DNA of 64,000 bases, from assembly GCA_009617715.1 (NCBI GenBank), contig VTFK01000044.1, positions 186,001 to 250,000 on the forward strand, read 5' to 3'. Below the pieces are notes generated by a model that made no database searches, was not told where the DNA came from, and saw nothing but the letters and a program-made list of their open reading frames with translations. Source of the stretch: Plectrocnemia conspersa. Its lineage: Eukaryota > Arthropoda > Insecta > Trichoptera > Polycentropodidae. Within the stretch, counting starts at the first letter, position 1; every line of letters begins with the position of its first letter. Both the position numbers and the translations under genes were made by a program. Below are positions 1-10,607 of the stretch, piece after piece.

Positions 1-2820
1 ATAATGATGGTTCCTACGTGGGTTTTATTTATATTTTAATCGTAACAAAAGCGTTGACGACATCATTATGTAACTTATTATTATTTAGATTAAATTTTAT
101 ATATGTATATATTTATTTCTTTCTTTTTTAGTAGTTCAAAAGTGTCTTTGTCTGGAGGCATTGCTGGAAAAACACTTGTGATAAATTTAGTATTTTGTTC
201 ATTTTTGTTAACGCGCACCCTGTTATATTATTCACGTACAAATGACATTGTGCAGATTGAAAATTAACATATTCTTTGGAAGTATACCGGAAGGAATTGA
301 TGAACTATTTGCTATTTGTCACTTTTTATTTAATCGATAATTGTATATTCTCTTTCACGTGTAAGTATCAACGTCGAAGCCGCATATTCTCATCGTATCA
401 CTTATTGTTTTAAATTTTACATTCGGTGCATTGTCGACTCATACGATGAGCTATACTCGATCCATTTTTATACTACGGGCACTTTATAAGTATAATAAAT
501 ATTTAGCGTTTCACGGAAACTTGTGTAATAACGAATCTTTTATATACAGAAATGCGCATGTCAAAAATATAAGCGATGACGATATTATAATCATGTGATT
601 TTATATCTATTAAATTATGCGGGAAATAAATACTTATAAATATTATAAGTGAGTTTATTCATTCGAAAAAACTGATTTTAGAACCCACACAATTTGTTTT
701 CAGCTCTCATACTCCGATGACCTTTATTACTTCGTTATCTTCGAGGTGCTTTGTTTTCGAGATCGAATCGATATAAAATAATTTTATCAACGTCATAATT
801 ATGTGTTGTGACGAACGATTGATCAGTCTTCCTGATTTTATATGAATTATTAAGAAATGTATATTTGTGATAAAATAATAAAATATTTAGTAATACAATA
901 TTATACTTTTGCTTAGATGATATTCAACGGAAGTATTATATTTGTTTTTGGTAAGTTATTACTATGCAAATTCCCATATTTTTTTCTGTTCTAATTGGAT
1001 TTAATGTTCCTTGCGGATGACATTTTTGCGATACACGGTTTATAATGCGCGCTTCGGCCCTAACGTAAACCATAATGTTTTATTTTGTGACCATACATGA
1101 GCAATAGACAAGATGCTTCAGTTGAAAAAATAAATATAAACGAGTTTTGCAATCAAAATAAAGAATTTTTAGTGCAAAAAATGTTTTTTGTTGAAGCGGT
1201 AATTCAAAATAATTGAAATATCAAATTTTATTATTATTTTCAGTATTTTAGTGCAAACTATTTTGATTACTGATACCACCGACAAACGCGGTTTAGCCGT
1301 TGTGCGTTATCATATATATTGGCAGACTATCTTGTCTGGTTTTAAAAAATATACCTTTTATAATCCACATAAAGCTTAATTTAATTTTCTCCTTATCTCA
1401 AAAGTAGTGGTTCTTAAAGTGCGCGTTGCGGCTTCCATGAAAAAGCGCCACTATTCCAAATTGAGAGAACAATGTAATTTATTTGAAAAAATTGATACAT
1501 GTTAATTCAAAACATTAAAATTGTTAAAAATTCTAAATATGTTCGTGATGGGTAGAAATCACACACAGATTGAGCCGCTGTAGTAGTATTTTTATTAGAA
1601 TATATAGAAAATTTACATGTTTGTTATTGAAATATATGTGGGTGGACGAGGCTCCACTGACCGTTGTCTGTCTTCCTGTCGAGGTATACCAAGATAATGT
1701 GCTGCTCACCAAGTTCTGGCCATAATCAACGAATACATAAATAGATAAAGACCTCCACACATCTTATTGTGGTGTTTTGCCGTGCAACACCAAATATTTG
1801 AGAAATGAGTTTTGCCAAAAAATAATAGCGTATATTTAGATTACAATCATTCTTAGGATAATTAACCTTTCAAATGTGATATTTTCAATCCAGGCTCCGT
1901 AATTTTAATCTAGCGAGGACAATAAGTAGGTTTTATGTTAAGCTGAATTGGCTTGTGGGGGGAGAAGCTCACTAGCTACAAAAGCTAGTGTACTATTTTT
2001 CAAATTTTGTTGTAAAATTCTTTTCTTGTACATGTTTCAATATTCTAATATGGTTCCTAAGTTTGATAAGTCTTGCAGCTAGCTGGTTAGAATGATTCTC
2101 CAGTCTATTGATATATTATATCTACGAATTTCACTCTTTACCGAGCCTAGGGCGAGGTTTCATTGTATGATAGTGTAGGGGTAGGGTAACCATTCATTCC
2201 GGATTATAACTCCATGTCCAGTACGAATATATGTCTCGGAATTAGAGATTCGTATACTATCAAAATAAATTTAGTTTGTTATATTTTTACATACAGATTA
2301 AATTATTTTCAGAGCTTTATATTGACAACATTGTAAACCAACATTGTTTTGCATTAGATGTCGTCTTTGTATTCGGGTATCGACAAACAGGTACGTTTTT
2401 TTTCGAATCCGAGTACCCCCAACGTCCATTCATTATTTACTAGTTAATGACTTTTTGCTTGCTTTTTTTTCAAAAGTTAATCCTAAACACATGTTCGAAA
2501 CTGTGACGAAGTCCTTAAACAAATTCATAATAAAAGCAATTAAACTACTTATATGTTATTATTAAATACATTTTTATTTTATTAGTATTTGTTTCATTTG
2601 GAATAATTTTTAAAACTATTTTATAAAATATTTTATTAATAAAATGTAGAGGTGCATTTGCCCTCGCAAATATAATTAGCTTTATTTTTTTTATATAAAT
2701 ATTCGATTTAGTTAACTCGAAAATGGCTAATATATATTTATTAGTTGGAATTGAATTGAATATTGACGTTTTAAATATGAAGAGAATCGCTTCACAAAGG
2801 CAATTTTAGTCGTCGCTCGG
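1..2820. other. AT-rich intergenic DNA upstream of macoilin
   Basis: I see no gene here. The longest open frames (such as 1533-1760 on the minus strand and 2344-2565 on the plus strand) are short, have no recognisable motif and have no clear splice context. A slightly GC-richer patch at about 1630-1770 may be an old mobile-element remnant, but I cannot name it. The last 100 bases lead into the macoilin promoter. Confidence 0.6.
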
Positions 2821-2828
2821 TTCAGTGT
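2821..2828 (+). promoter_or_regulatory. Probable macoilin initiator / transcription start
   Basis: TTCAGTGT matches the arthropod initiator consensus TCAGT, with the A at 2824 as the likely first base. It sits exactly where AT-rich intergenic DNA changes to a GC-rich stretch, and 148 bases before the conserved macoilin ATG. I see no convincing TATA box about 30 bases upstream. The site is inferred from sequence alone. Confidence 0.45.
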
Positions 2829-2841
2829 TGCGCGTGCGTGC

Positions 2842-2961
2842 ATGCGTGTTGTCTATGGTTGTATTATTTTTAATTGTGGTGCGCTGGTGTCGGGAGGCGA
2901 CGGAGGCGGCGACGAAGGTAGACGAGAAGCCGAAGGCGAAGGCGAAGGTGAAGGCGCATGA
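2842..2961 (+). CDS. Upstream ORF in macoilin leader (39 codons)
   Basis: An ATG at 2842 opens a frame different from macoilin's and ends at TGA 2959-2961, only 10 bases before the macoilin ATG at 2972. The predicted peptide is Gly/Glu-rich in its second half. It could lower macoilin translation if the leader starts near 2824. I infer it from position only; the repetitive GC-rich sequence could be open by chance. Confidence 0.3.
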   Translation: MRVVYGCIIFNCGALVSGGDGGGDEGRREAEGEGEGEGA

Positions 2962-2971
2962 AGGTTCGGGC

Positions 2972-3051
2972 ATGAAGCGGCGCCAAGCCGACGGCGCCAA
3001 GCTGCGCCGCCCGCTCAAGCGGAACAAGATAGCGGACGGGATATACTCCAG
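2972..3051 (+). CDS. MACO1: Macoilin coding exon 1
   Basis: Codes for residues 1-26 plus two bases of codon 27, and the donor is AG|GTACTC. I chose the ATG at 2972 because MKRRxAD is the conserved start of the family and it has G at -3. An in-frame ATG at 2855 would add 39 residues beginning with the hydrophobic stretch MVVLFLIVV. Confidence 0.9.
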
Positions 3052-6000
3052 GTACTCTTCCACCGACGCGAACCTTCGTTCCGTTCTTCATTCCCTCGTC
3101 GACAAAATGACAACAACAAACCGACAAACTGACAAACCGACAAAATGTCGACCGACCGTTCTCCTTACGTCCATATGCCAGTCGACATCCGTCGCTCTCG
3201 CTGCGTTTTATTTCCATCTATCTCGAGGATTCAGTCGCATCCTCGCATTTTCTTATAAGATTATTCACAATTTTACATGTGTCCATAAGTGGCCAGATTG
3301 TATTAGTCAGAAAAGACATCTGTTGTTTTTCATTATTATTTCATATTTGAAAATTTACAATTAGTACTAATAATCAATGTGCAATGTTGCCATATATCTA
3401 AATTAAAATAATAATAATAATAAAGTCAGTTAGATGAATACGAAAAGTGTTTTTTTTTTTAAAATATAAACACAGGTCTAAAAAGTGTGTTGGTGTTCAC
3501 AAAAATGATATAGCCCTTATTTTCGCCGACGAGTATAAAAATTGAAATACATAAGATCTGTTAATTAATATTTCTTTGTTTGTTCTTAAATCGAGTGGAT
3601 ACCAATTGAAATCGTCATTTAACTCCATAAAATTATATTTCTACGCTCCTCTAAGTTATAAGGATGAGTGAAACTTTAGCCATTGCTTATGTCATTTTCA
3701 GATCTTTGTGATTATTTTTAAATCTTTAAAATCAACACTAAGTTATCCAATGCGTACTATTTTTGTCACTACTGTCACTGCGGTTTTTCCAATGTTATGA
3801 ATTCAAAAATGTATAAAGCTAACTGGCGTTGTGTCAACGTAGGACAATAAAACCTGTTGCGCGTTCATGTTCAACACATACTTTATTCTTTGTCCCATTA
3901 ATATATGTCTAAAAATCTCTTATGAAGTCTTTATACTATAAATAATAAAGTGTATCTTTAGTTTATGTTTTTGTAAAATACTTTTTTCCACATAACAGAC
4001 CGTTGCAGGGAATTAAATAGATGATAATCGTTTGGAGCAATGTCTGAAGAATCTGGTCAGTGAGGAAGGAATTCTCAAGAAAATCCATTGTCTTTTTCGA
4101 TACATGAGGGTGTATAATTACCCGTCTTTAATTTCTAAGAGAAGGTCTTTTAAACACATAAGCTGTGCACACTATGTGCCTGTCGTAATTGTCTGCCTAT
4201 AATCTAATTATGCCTTTCATATCCCATCAAATGCATAACATTATCTTATTGGAGTGTAATCCTGTTCTTGAATTGGGAGCTGATTATATTAAAGTAACTC
4301 AATAATAAATCTTTCTGTTCTAGAATCATTAATTATTGGTATATTAAAATTTGGTGTGCGAGGTTTTTCTCCAACAATTTATGAGATACCCATTTTCTGC
4401 AAATTAAAACCTTTCCTAACTTTTTAAATGTCTGTGAACTGATATAGGTAACACATTTGAGTTTTTGTGCTAGTTTCTGCTTTGATGGCAGCACTAAATC
4501 CTCACTAACAACACATCCTTGCGTAAATATTCAATGGGAAAATTCCCGTAACGAAATTTTTAGAACCACATTTGACATTTTCTAAATTTAGTGCCATCTC
4601 TGCCCATTGCATTACAGATGTTTTTAACTGCTATCGTCGCATTATGGCCGAGCTGAAACTAATAAAGCATAACATAGCTTAACTGAGATTATTTATATTG
4701 ACTCCACTGCAATTGTTGATTTAGGGTTGAAAATATCGAAACAAATAATATCCCATTACTAAATAGCATCATTGATACGACTACTGTTAACAAACACCGA
4801 AAGAATAGTGAAATTATCAGATATTTATAAAAAGTTATACAACATGATATACCTAAAATATTTATTATTTGAATTTAAAAAAAAACAAATAAGAAAAATA
4901 AAAAGCATAGTAAATGGAAAAATAAACAATAGTATAATAATATGATATATGTACTATAATATAATTTCTTAGCAATTATTCTCTGTTGATTTTGTTAAAT
5001 CATTGCAATAATTTGTGCCAAACTTTTTAGAAAATGCTTGAGGTATGTGTAAATCATTGGGAGATCTAGTTTCATAATAATCTAGCTGTTTTCTGAATTT
5101 AACTTTAGTATTCATAATCGATTTTTGCTACCATTTTTTTTAATTACCATTGTTGGTTCATATTTTGGTGGAATGGTTATGGACAAAATTTTAGTTTTCA
5201 TATAAATGTCTTTTGTGTGAGCATCAAAAGGCAAATTTTATAGCATTATTTTGAATAACCTGAAATGATTTTAATAAACGTTTCATCTAGTCTACGATAA
5301 TATATTTTGAAATCTATATAAAATTTTTGACATTGGTAAATTTTTTTTATAATATAATAAATATGGTTTTAAAATTAAATTTTTATCTAAAAGATTTTAT
5401 ATTGTCACTTTTTGTAACTATAGAATTATTTATAGTGATTATCATTAAATATCACATACAATAGACTCCCGGAGAACACACACCCTGTGAGCACTATCCC
5501 AGAAAAAAATCTGTGATTCATCCCCAACAACACGCTCCTACTCCTCAAGAGTACGAACTACAACACACTCGCTCGATAATAATGATTTGGTACGGTATGG
5601 CCTTGAATCAGTATATTGATCTCGCTTGCTCTAACACCATGTGCATTTGATGCATTCTGTGTCCTTGAATGTATGTTCGTCTCTAACTGCCATTCGGTAT
5701 GGACTTGTGTTCCGAGCTGTGTGATACGGGAGGGATTATCAAATTTTTAACCGCTATTGTTATTTATTTTAATTTTAATCATAGGCCATGTTTAAAAGTA
5801 GGAATAAAAACAAACTTAAAAAGAAAATTATTTCCTTAGAAGAAAATATAAATATTTTAGATTGACTAGAACATGAAGATAAAGGTTTTAAGCCTCTGTT
5901 TAAGAGTAAAATAAAAATAATTTATTGATAAATATTCTTTTCATTTCTCGCACTAAAAGGTAATATAAGTAGTCCTTCCAAAAATATTTCACTTAAAAAT

Positions 6001-9000
6001 ATAAATGTAAAACAAATACATATGTATGTACATAAATATAAAAATTGTTGAGTTTTTTTTGACCTGCCTGCATTAAAAGCATGTTTGCTCAAACGGCCAC
6101 ACGCTCTTATATCTCTATCTCGTCAATTAATATGCTTGCAAGCAAAAAGGCAAATATCCCACCACATACACCTAACATATATATGCAATTGTACATATGT
6201 GTTACAAAAATGTTTGATCCCCGAGTACACGCTCTCACGTAGCACGATCTTTATATATCGTGTTATCGGGGAGTTTACTGTAGCTATTTTTTTTTGCTAA
6301 TTGTAAGTTTATTCAATTTCATCCATTCACTAATATGGATCAAGTCACTCTTCATGCTTCTTTGCATGTCATTGTATGTTTTAGAGTTATATATTAGCAC
6401 TGTATTTAATCTCGGTAGTGCCCTTGGGCTATTTTTTTCGAGTATATAATTCTAATAGGGCTCAAAAGCTGCTTATTTGCATGCTAAACATATGTTGGAT
6501 CTTCATTTTGCGCATTTTTTTCAAACTAAACACCAAATTTTACCTTTATGCTCAAAATATACAGGCAACGTTTTTTAATATAAGTACTTAATTTTAGTTG
6601 CCTGATGACAACTAAAAACTTTGCGTTATATTTTAAGTTCACGTAAAAGGCCTAAAATTTTATAATTTCAGTGAAAAATTTGGGTTTTTATCGTTTTAAA
6701 AACATACGCACTGCATATTTTAAATTTTGAAAGGCCATCTTTCTTAAAAATTCGATAATGTGAGTGATTTTATATATTTATTTTGATAAGAGTATATCAT
6801 TTTGCCGCTCTTCGCCCATTTCACAATTTTTTTATGAAATGAATCAGAACTTCCAACGAGGATGTTGCTGTAAATCGAATAAATTAGCCATTGGTGACCA
6901 AACGTTTCAACATTCTCAAATTTTCTATTAAAATATGGGCTTGAAAAGTGTCAATTTTTATGTTAAAATAGTAAAATAAATCATAGCAATTAAATATTGA
7001 GAATCACTTATTTTTAATATAAATGCAATATAAAATAATAAATAAATTACAGAAATAATTATGAAAAAATATGTAAAATTAACTTACTCAGGCGTATGCT
7101 AACAAATTAATAAATGTGTATAAATTAACTCGCTATTCAAAGAGTTAATAAAATACATTTTGCTTTTTAAATTGTATAAAACATAGCTAATATTATATTA
7201 TTTTTTAATTAAATATTATATTATTTTTTAATTATTGAAATTAACAATTTCGGTTGTATAAGTACATGTATTTTGTATCGTAATATTCTAATTGTCAATG
7301 AAAGAAAACTGGCAAAAAAACATATTCTGTTAGTGTTTAAAGATAAATGAAGGATTGTGATAAAAAGTCATGTTTTTTCTTTCATTATCTGCAATAACAA
7401 TTTGTGGTTTCCTTTTGTTAAAAAACTAAAACGTGTTTTTTTTTTGTTTTAGCACTCTATTGTACCTGAAGTTTTTTTTATTGTGGGCTATTATAATTCT
7501 GGCCGATTTTATACTCGAGTTTAGATTTGAATTTCTATGGCCTTTCTGGATGTTACTGAGGTCTGTGTATGATTCGTTCAAGTACCAGGGCCTGGTGAGT
7601 GTACATACCTATTTATGCGTATATAAAAATGAAATAAAATAATTTCACTATTTGTTTTTTTTTAGGCCTTTTCCATGTTTTTTTGTGTGTATAGCCTTAA
7701 CGTCGGATATGATTTGTTTCTTTTTCATACCGGTTCAATGGGTATTTTTTGCCGCGAGCACATACGTGTGGGTACAGTACATTTGGTACACTGGTGAGTC
7801 TCAATTATGCATAGTTTATAGTGTTAATAAATAAGAATTAATTTAATGTTTATTTTATAGATAAAGGCATATGCCTACCCACTATGATATTGTGCTCTGT
7901 CTTCATTTATATGGAAGCGGGTGTGCGATTACGTGATTTGAGGCACATGCCGGCACATTTGGATTTGTGTCGACCGTTTGCCGCACACTGTATCGGCTAT
8001 CCTGTCGTGACTCTCGGGTTCGGATTCAAATCCTACGTGAGTTACAGAATGCGAAAGCGCAAACAGCAAGAGGTTGCGAGGGAAAATAGTTTTTACATGC
8101 AGCTTTTACAGCAAGCGCTACCTCCTCACGAGGAAAGTCTGCAGACACAGGTGTGTTGACGTTTTGTTGATAATTATGTACAAAAAATACGTTTCGTTTC
8201 AAATTTCAATTTAATCTTTACAGCCTGCTTTAAAAGACACAGAAAAGGGCAGTATATTAGTTTTGGAAAAAACGCCCGAGCCGCATCTCCCCGAGAAGCA
8301 CATGAACGGCAGCGCCGTGCATCTGAACTCGGCGAAAAGTAGCAGTCATAGTAAAAAAACCGATACGAAAAATGTTCAACACAGCGACAAAGTATCGTCT
8401 TCCTCGCATCATAATCATATTATACATAATCACAGTCACGCTAGCGCAAATGTGACGCAGATGTTTAATTTTAAGGATGTAGCGCCGGAGGTCGCCACCA
8501 ACGACTCCGGCAGCAGTTCACATAGTAAAAATCACACTAGTCAAAATCACACACGGCGGCGTCGAGTAGCACGCCGCCGAGCAAGGACAAAGAGAAAGAC
8601 GCCAACAACAAAATGTACAATCAGATGACGCAGAGCAACGCAGCACAAAACAAACACGCACAATCGAACGGCGTGGCGGGCCACTCGTGCGGCGATAAAT
8701 CCAATTCGCTTCACAACAGTCTGGTCAGTACGAGTGCGGAGAAGCACAACCAGGAGCACGAGAGGAGCTCGTCGTGTGTTACAACGCATTCCGAGAAGGA
8801 CCATAATGAACAGAAAAGCAATACGCAAATATCAGAAGTCGTTCACTCCGAAAGCGATACAAATTTAGATAAAAATGTTAAAGGTATTGTTTGATTAGTA
8901 CAATTTTATATAACTTAAGTTCTGAGTGTTCTTAAAAAGACAGTTCCTAAATTTAATTTTCATTCGATGAGTCACCTCTTATCTCATTGTGCAGGGAAAG

Positions 9001-10607
9001 CCACACCTTGTATATAGAATATAAGGTGTTTTTATTGGAACACAGGAATATGTTATACGTTTCGGTAGACAATTGCTGGAATTTTTATAATGTTGCTTGC
9101 TAATTAATCATGTGTGGCTTTAACCTTATAAAAATGTTTTTTTAGGTTCGATAAAAAATAGTTCTAAATCAGAGAAAAAAGAAGCACACACAAATCAAAG
9201 GGAAGAAAGGCGAAAGAATAAAAACAAAGACAAAGATTCGAACAAAGAGAAAGACAACTCGGAGAGCAATCAGAAACATAACGAGCATAGTGCGTCATTT
9301 GCAACATATCAATTATTTCTTGTAATTGCAGTTGTTTATATGTATATTTTGCTTAATTAGATAAAGAAAATGATAATGTGTCTCGAAGCAGTGCCAATAA
9401 TAGTGATCGTGCGCTTCGTGTCGCATTAGCTGCTGAACGACAGGCTAGAGCTGAAATCACACAATTAAAACAGCAAAACGAGCAGTTGAACACAAAGTAT
9501 GTTTTATAATCGATTTATTTATTTGTATGTAAATTAACGTACACTCGTTTCCTTTGTAGAATCAATAGTCTGAAGGCCAGTCGACAGTCTGATAGATCGG
9601 CGTTAGCGGCTGCGGAAAGACGACTCGCCGAAGAACGGAGAGCACGACAAGCCGCAGACGCAAGGATACTCGGAATGCATAAGTCTGCATTGTTTGTTGA
9701 ATTTATAGTATTATGATGGATGGTGTTGTATTAGCATCGATTCTTATATTTGCATGTATATATATGTTAAGGTCAGGGGAATGCGGTTGGGAGTGGTGTC
9801 GACAGAGACGATCTGCATTAGAGCAAGAAGTTAATAATATGTGCGATGAAATGCAACAGCTTCGCGAGCACAATCAGAACCTAACTCAATCGCTACAAGC
9901 TGCAGAGCAACAGGTTTGTATGAGTCATCGGGTCTCTCTTTACGTTTTCGCGATGATGTTAATTTTACAGGTGAACACATTGGAGACGCGTTCCAGAGAC
10001 AGCGGTGTCGATATATGGCACATTGTTAAATCTCTACGGGAGAGGATAGTTCATCTTGAGCATTCGTTATCAGCTGAGACGCGCGTCAAACTCGACTTGT
10101 TTTTAGCGGTCGGTGAAGCCAAACGTCAATTGAATATCAGCGAAGGTTTGTTTCTAAAATGATCTTTTCCCATATCTGATATTTTAATTGAGTTATTTAT
10201 ATTTTGTTTCAGATTTGATTAGAACTCAAGAGAAAGATATGGGCGAGCTGAAGGCGAAAATAGCACAGTTACTGGCGGTGATGCCCAGCGACTCGTTCAG
10301 TCCGGCACCGTCGGCCGGTGTCTCCAAGCTGAGGCTGTCCGACAGTGGCATCGCATGCTATCCGTCGCACGTTGCACACCATAATGTAGTGCCGAATTCA
10401 ATGGCGGCAATGGCCAACAATATTAACAATATTAACAACGTTAACAACGCCAACAACACCAACAACGCCAATAACGCCAACAACGCCAACAATGCCAACA
10501 ACATGAACAACATGAACAACAACATGAGCAACTTGGATCCGAACGCGACGGCTTACACGCCCAAGGGCACTATGCAGATGCCATGCGGTCCGGCCACTGA
10601 GGCATGA
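2972..10607 (+). CDS. MACO1: Macoilin (MACO1/TMEM57 family), 11 coding exons
   Basis: Macoilin is a conserved ER multi-pass membrane protein, enriched in neurons, that influences neuronal excitability in nematodes. Coding exons: 2972-3051, 7453-7594, 7666-7793, 7861-8150, 8224-8883, 9146-9289, 9361-9496, 9560-9682, 9772-9913, 9971-10145, 10213-10607. All introns are GT-AG. Reading through two apparent indels gives about 803 residues. The start MKRRQADGAKLRRPLKR is the family's invariant N-terminus. Hydrophobic segments lie at about 29-48, 75-112 (two) and 119-140. The block with LCRPFAAHCIGYPVVTLGF follows at about 150-170. A Ser/His/Asn-rich linker spans about 214-480. Coiled coil runs from about 495 to 700 and contains SLSAETR-KLDLF and the AVMPS motif. 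The protein ends in an Asn-rich tract and an LDPNATAY tail like the vertebrate one. Exon 3 has one extra T and exon 5 appears to have two extra bases, so the assembled frame is broken twice. Everything else is intact, so a live gene with sequence errors is likeliest. Confidence 0.95.
4300..4700 (-). mobile_element. Decayed mariner-like transposase fragment
   Basis: On the minus strand the broken translation follows the mariner transposase N-terminal half. A stretch containing NICNAMGRDGT and a W-F-KFRYGNF piece matches the first helix-turn-helix region. A TFKKLGKVLICRKWVSHKLL piece matches the second HTH and the WVPHEL motif. Several stops and indels make it inactive. A sister copy lies at about 50115-50400 on the same strand. 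Confidence 0.7.
5459..6280 (+). mobile_element. Pogo/Tigger-like DNA element with TA duplication, 822 bp
   Basis: The left end begins CAATAGACTCCCGGAGAAC and the right end, reverse-complemented, begins CAGTAAACTCCCCGATAAC. Both resemble the pogo/Tigger terminal repeat CAGTA-ACTCCCG. TA dinucleotides flank both ends (5457-5458 and 6281-6282), as expected for Tc1/mariner/pogo insertion. Inside, 5788-5930 still encodes a short relic with an in-frame stop. The element looks like an internally deleted, non-autonomous copy. Confidence 0.75.
5788..5930 (+). pseudogene. Relic of pogo transposase N-terminus
   Basis: From an ATG at 5788 the frame reads a basic start, then ISLEENINILD, a stop, then LEHEDKG. 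This matches the CENP-B-type HTH opening of pogo/Tigger transposases (K-rich, LSLEEK--IL--LE-GEK). It breaks after about 47 codons and lacks the DDE domain. Its position inside matching terminal repeats supports the call. Confidence 0.55.
6965..7145. repeat. Dispersed repeat, copy 1 (pair with 61400-61585)
   Basis: Shares a long stretch with 61400-61585, including CTAACAAATTAAYAAATGTG and TATAAATTAACTC, and ends in CAAAGAGTTAA here versus CAAAGGGTTAA there. A TTAA-ended CCCTTT-like terminus suggests one end of a piggyBac-type non-autonomous element. The other end is not identified. Confidence 0.5.
7453..7594 (+). CDS. MACO1: Macoilin coding exon 2
   Basis: Follows a long T-tract acceptor. 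It encodes residues 27-74 with the first transmembrane segment (LLYLKFFLLWAIIILADFIL) and the conserved EFRFE-LWPFW stretch. It ends in phase 0 at CTG|GTGAGT. Confidence 0.95.
7666..7793 (+). CDS. MACO1: Macoilin coding exon 3, with apparent +1 T frameshift
   Basis: Encodes the second and third membrane segments (FFVCIALTSDMICFFF, then PVQWVFFAASTYVWVQY). The splice phases need 127 bases but 128 are present. The break maps to a run of seven T at 7678-7684: the frame before it reads AFSMFF and the frame after it reads FVCIALTS, both as in other macoilins. A homopolymer sequencing error is the simplest explanation. Confidence 0.9.
7861..8150 (+). CDS. MACO1: Macoilin coding exon 4
   Basis: Residues 117-213. 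It holds the last membrane segment (ICLPTMILCSVFIYMEAG) and the family's most conserved block, CRPFAAHCIGYPVVTLGFGF, then a basic stretch and FYMQLLQQALPP. Acceptor is TTTTATAG, donor is CAG|GTGTGT, phase 0 at the end. Confidence 0.95.
8224..8883 (+). CDS. MACO1: Macoilin coding exon 5 (low-complexity linker), with apparent frameshift
   Basis: Ser/His/Asn/Lys-rich linker, residues about 214-433. The frame entering from exon 4 stays open to TGA 8626-8628 but turns into an Arg-rich stretch after QNHT. The alternative frame reads AASSSTPPSKDKEKDANN and runs on to the donor at 8884. Moving the frame by two bases at the CACACAC run (8548-8554) joins the two and restores correct phase with exon 6. 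Confidence 0.85.
9146..9289 (+). CDS. MACO1: Macoilin coding exon 6
   Basis: Charged Lys/Glu/Asn-rich linker (residues 433-481). Acceptor is TTTTTTAG; the donor ATA|GTGCGT is weak but is the only one that keeps frame into exon 7. Confidence 0.8.
9361..9496 (+). CDS. MACO1: Macoilin coding exon 7
   Basis: Start of the coiled-coil region (RALRVALAAERQARAEI and QLKQQNEQLNTK), residues 481-526. Acceptor AATTAG, donor AA|GTATGT, phase 2. Confidence 0.9.
9560..9682 (+). CDS. MACO1: Macoilin coding exon 8
   Basis: Coiled-coil continuation rich in Ala, Arg and Glu (ERRLAEERRARQAADAR), residues 526-567. The donor AA|GTCTGC is weak and was chosen because it joins in frame to exon 9; reading on past it meets a stop within 14 codons. 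Confidence 0.75.
9772..9913 (+). CDS. MACO1: Macoilin coding exon 9
   Basis: Encodes SGECGWEWCRQRR and then coiled coil (ALEQEVNNMCDEMQQLREH), residues 567-614. Phase 0 at CAG|GTTTGT. Confidence 0.85.
9971..10145 (+). CDS. MACO1: Macoilin coding exon 10
   Basis: Holds the highly conserved HSLSAETRVKLDLF stretch followed by GEAKRQLNI, residues 615-673. Acceptor TTTTACAG; ends after one base of codon 673. Confidence 0.95.
10213..10607 (+). CDS. MACO1: Macoilin terminal coding exon 11
   Basis: Encodes the end of the coiled coil (ELKAKIAQLLAVMPS), a Ser/Pro linker, an Asn-rich tract, then LDPNATAYTPKG and the stop TGA 10605-10607. The tail corresponds to the vertebrate LDPNASVY end. Confidence 0.95.
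10408..10530 (+). repeat. Coding microsatellite: Asn-rich NNx tract in macoilin
   Basis: A 9-base unit of the form AAC AAY NNN is repeated about a dozen times, giving Asn-Asn-x where x is Ile, Val, Ala, Thr or Met. It lies in the disordered region before the conserved C-terminal tail and is likely to vary in length between individuals. Confidence 0.85.

Larger units (their letters stand above)
3052..7452 (+). other. Macoilin intron 1 (4.4 kb)
   Basis: Large first intron with no exon-like open frame. It carries a mariner relic (about 4300-4700, minus strand), a pogo/Tigger-like element (5459-6280) and one copy of a repeat shared with 61400-61585 (about 6965-7145). The rest is AT-rich DNA without recognisable content. 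Confidence 0.8.

Noticed and set aside
2806..3217. Minus-strand ORFs opposite macoilin exon 1
   Set aside because: Low-complexity mirror of the GC-rich leader and exon; no motif or splice context.
2825..3364. Single 179-codon ORF covering the macoilin start
   Set aside because: Only its middle part (2972-3051) is coding exon. It reads through the donor at 3052 into intron, and the downstream residues resemble no protein.
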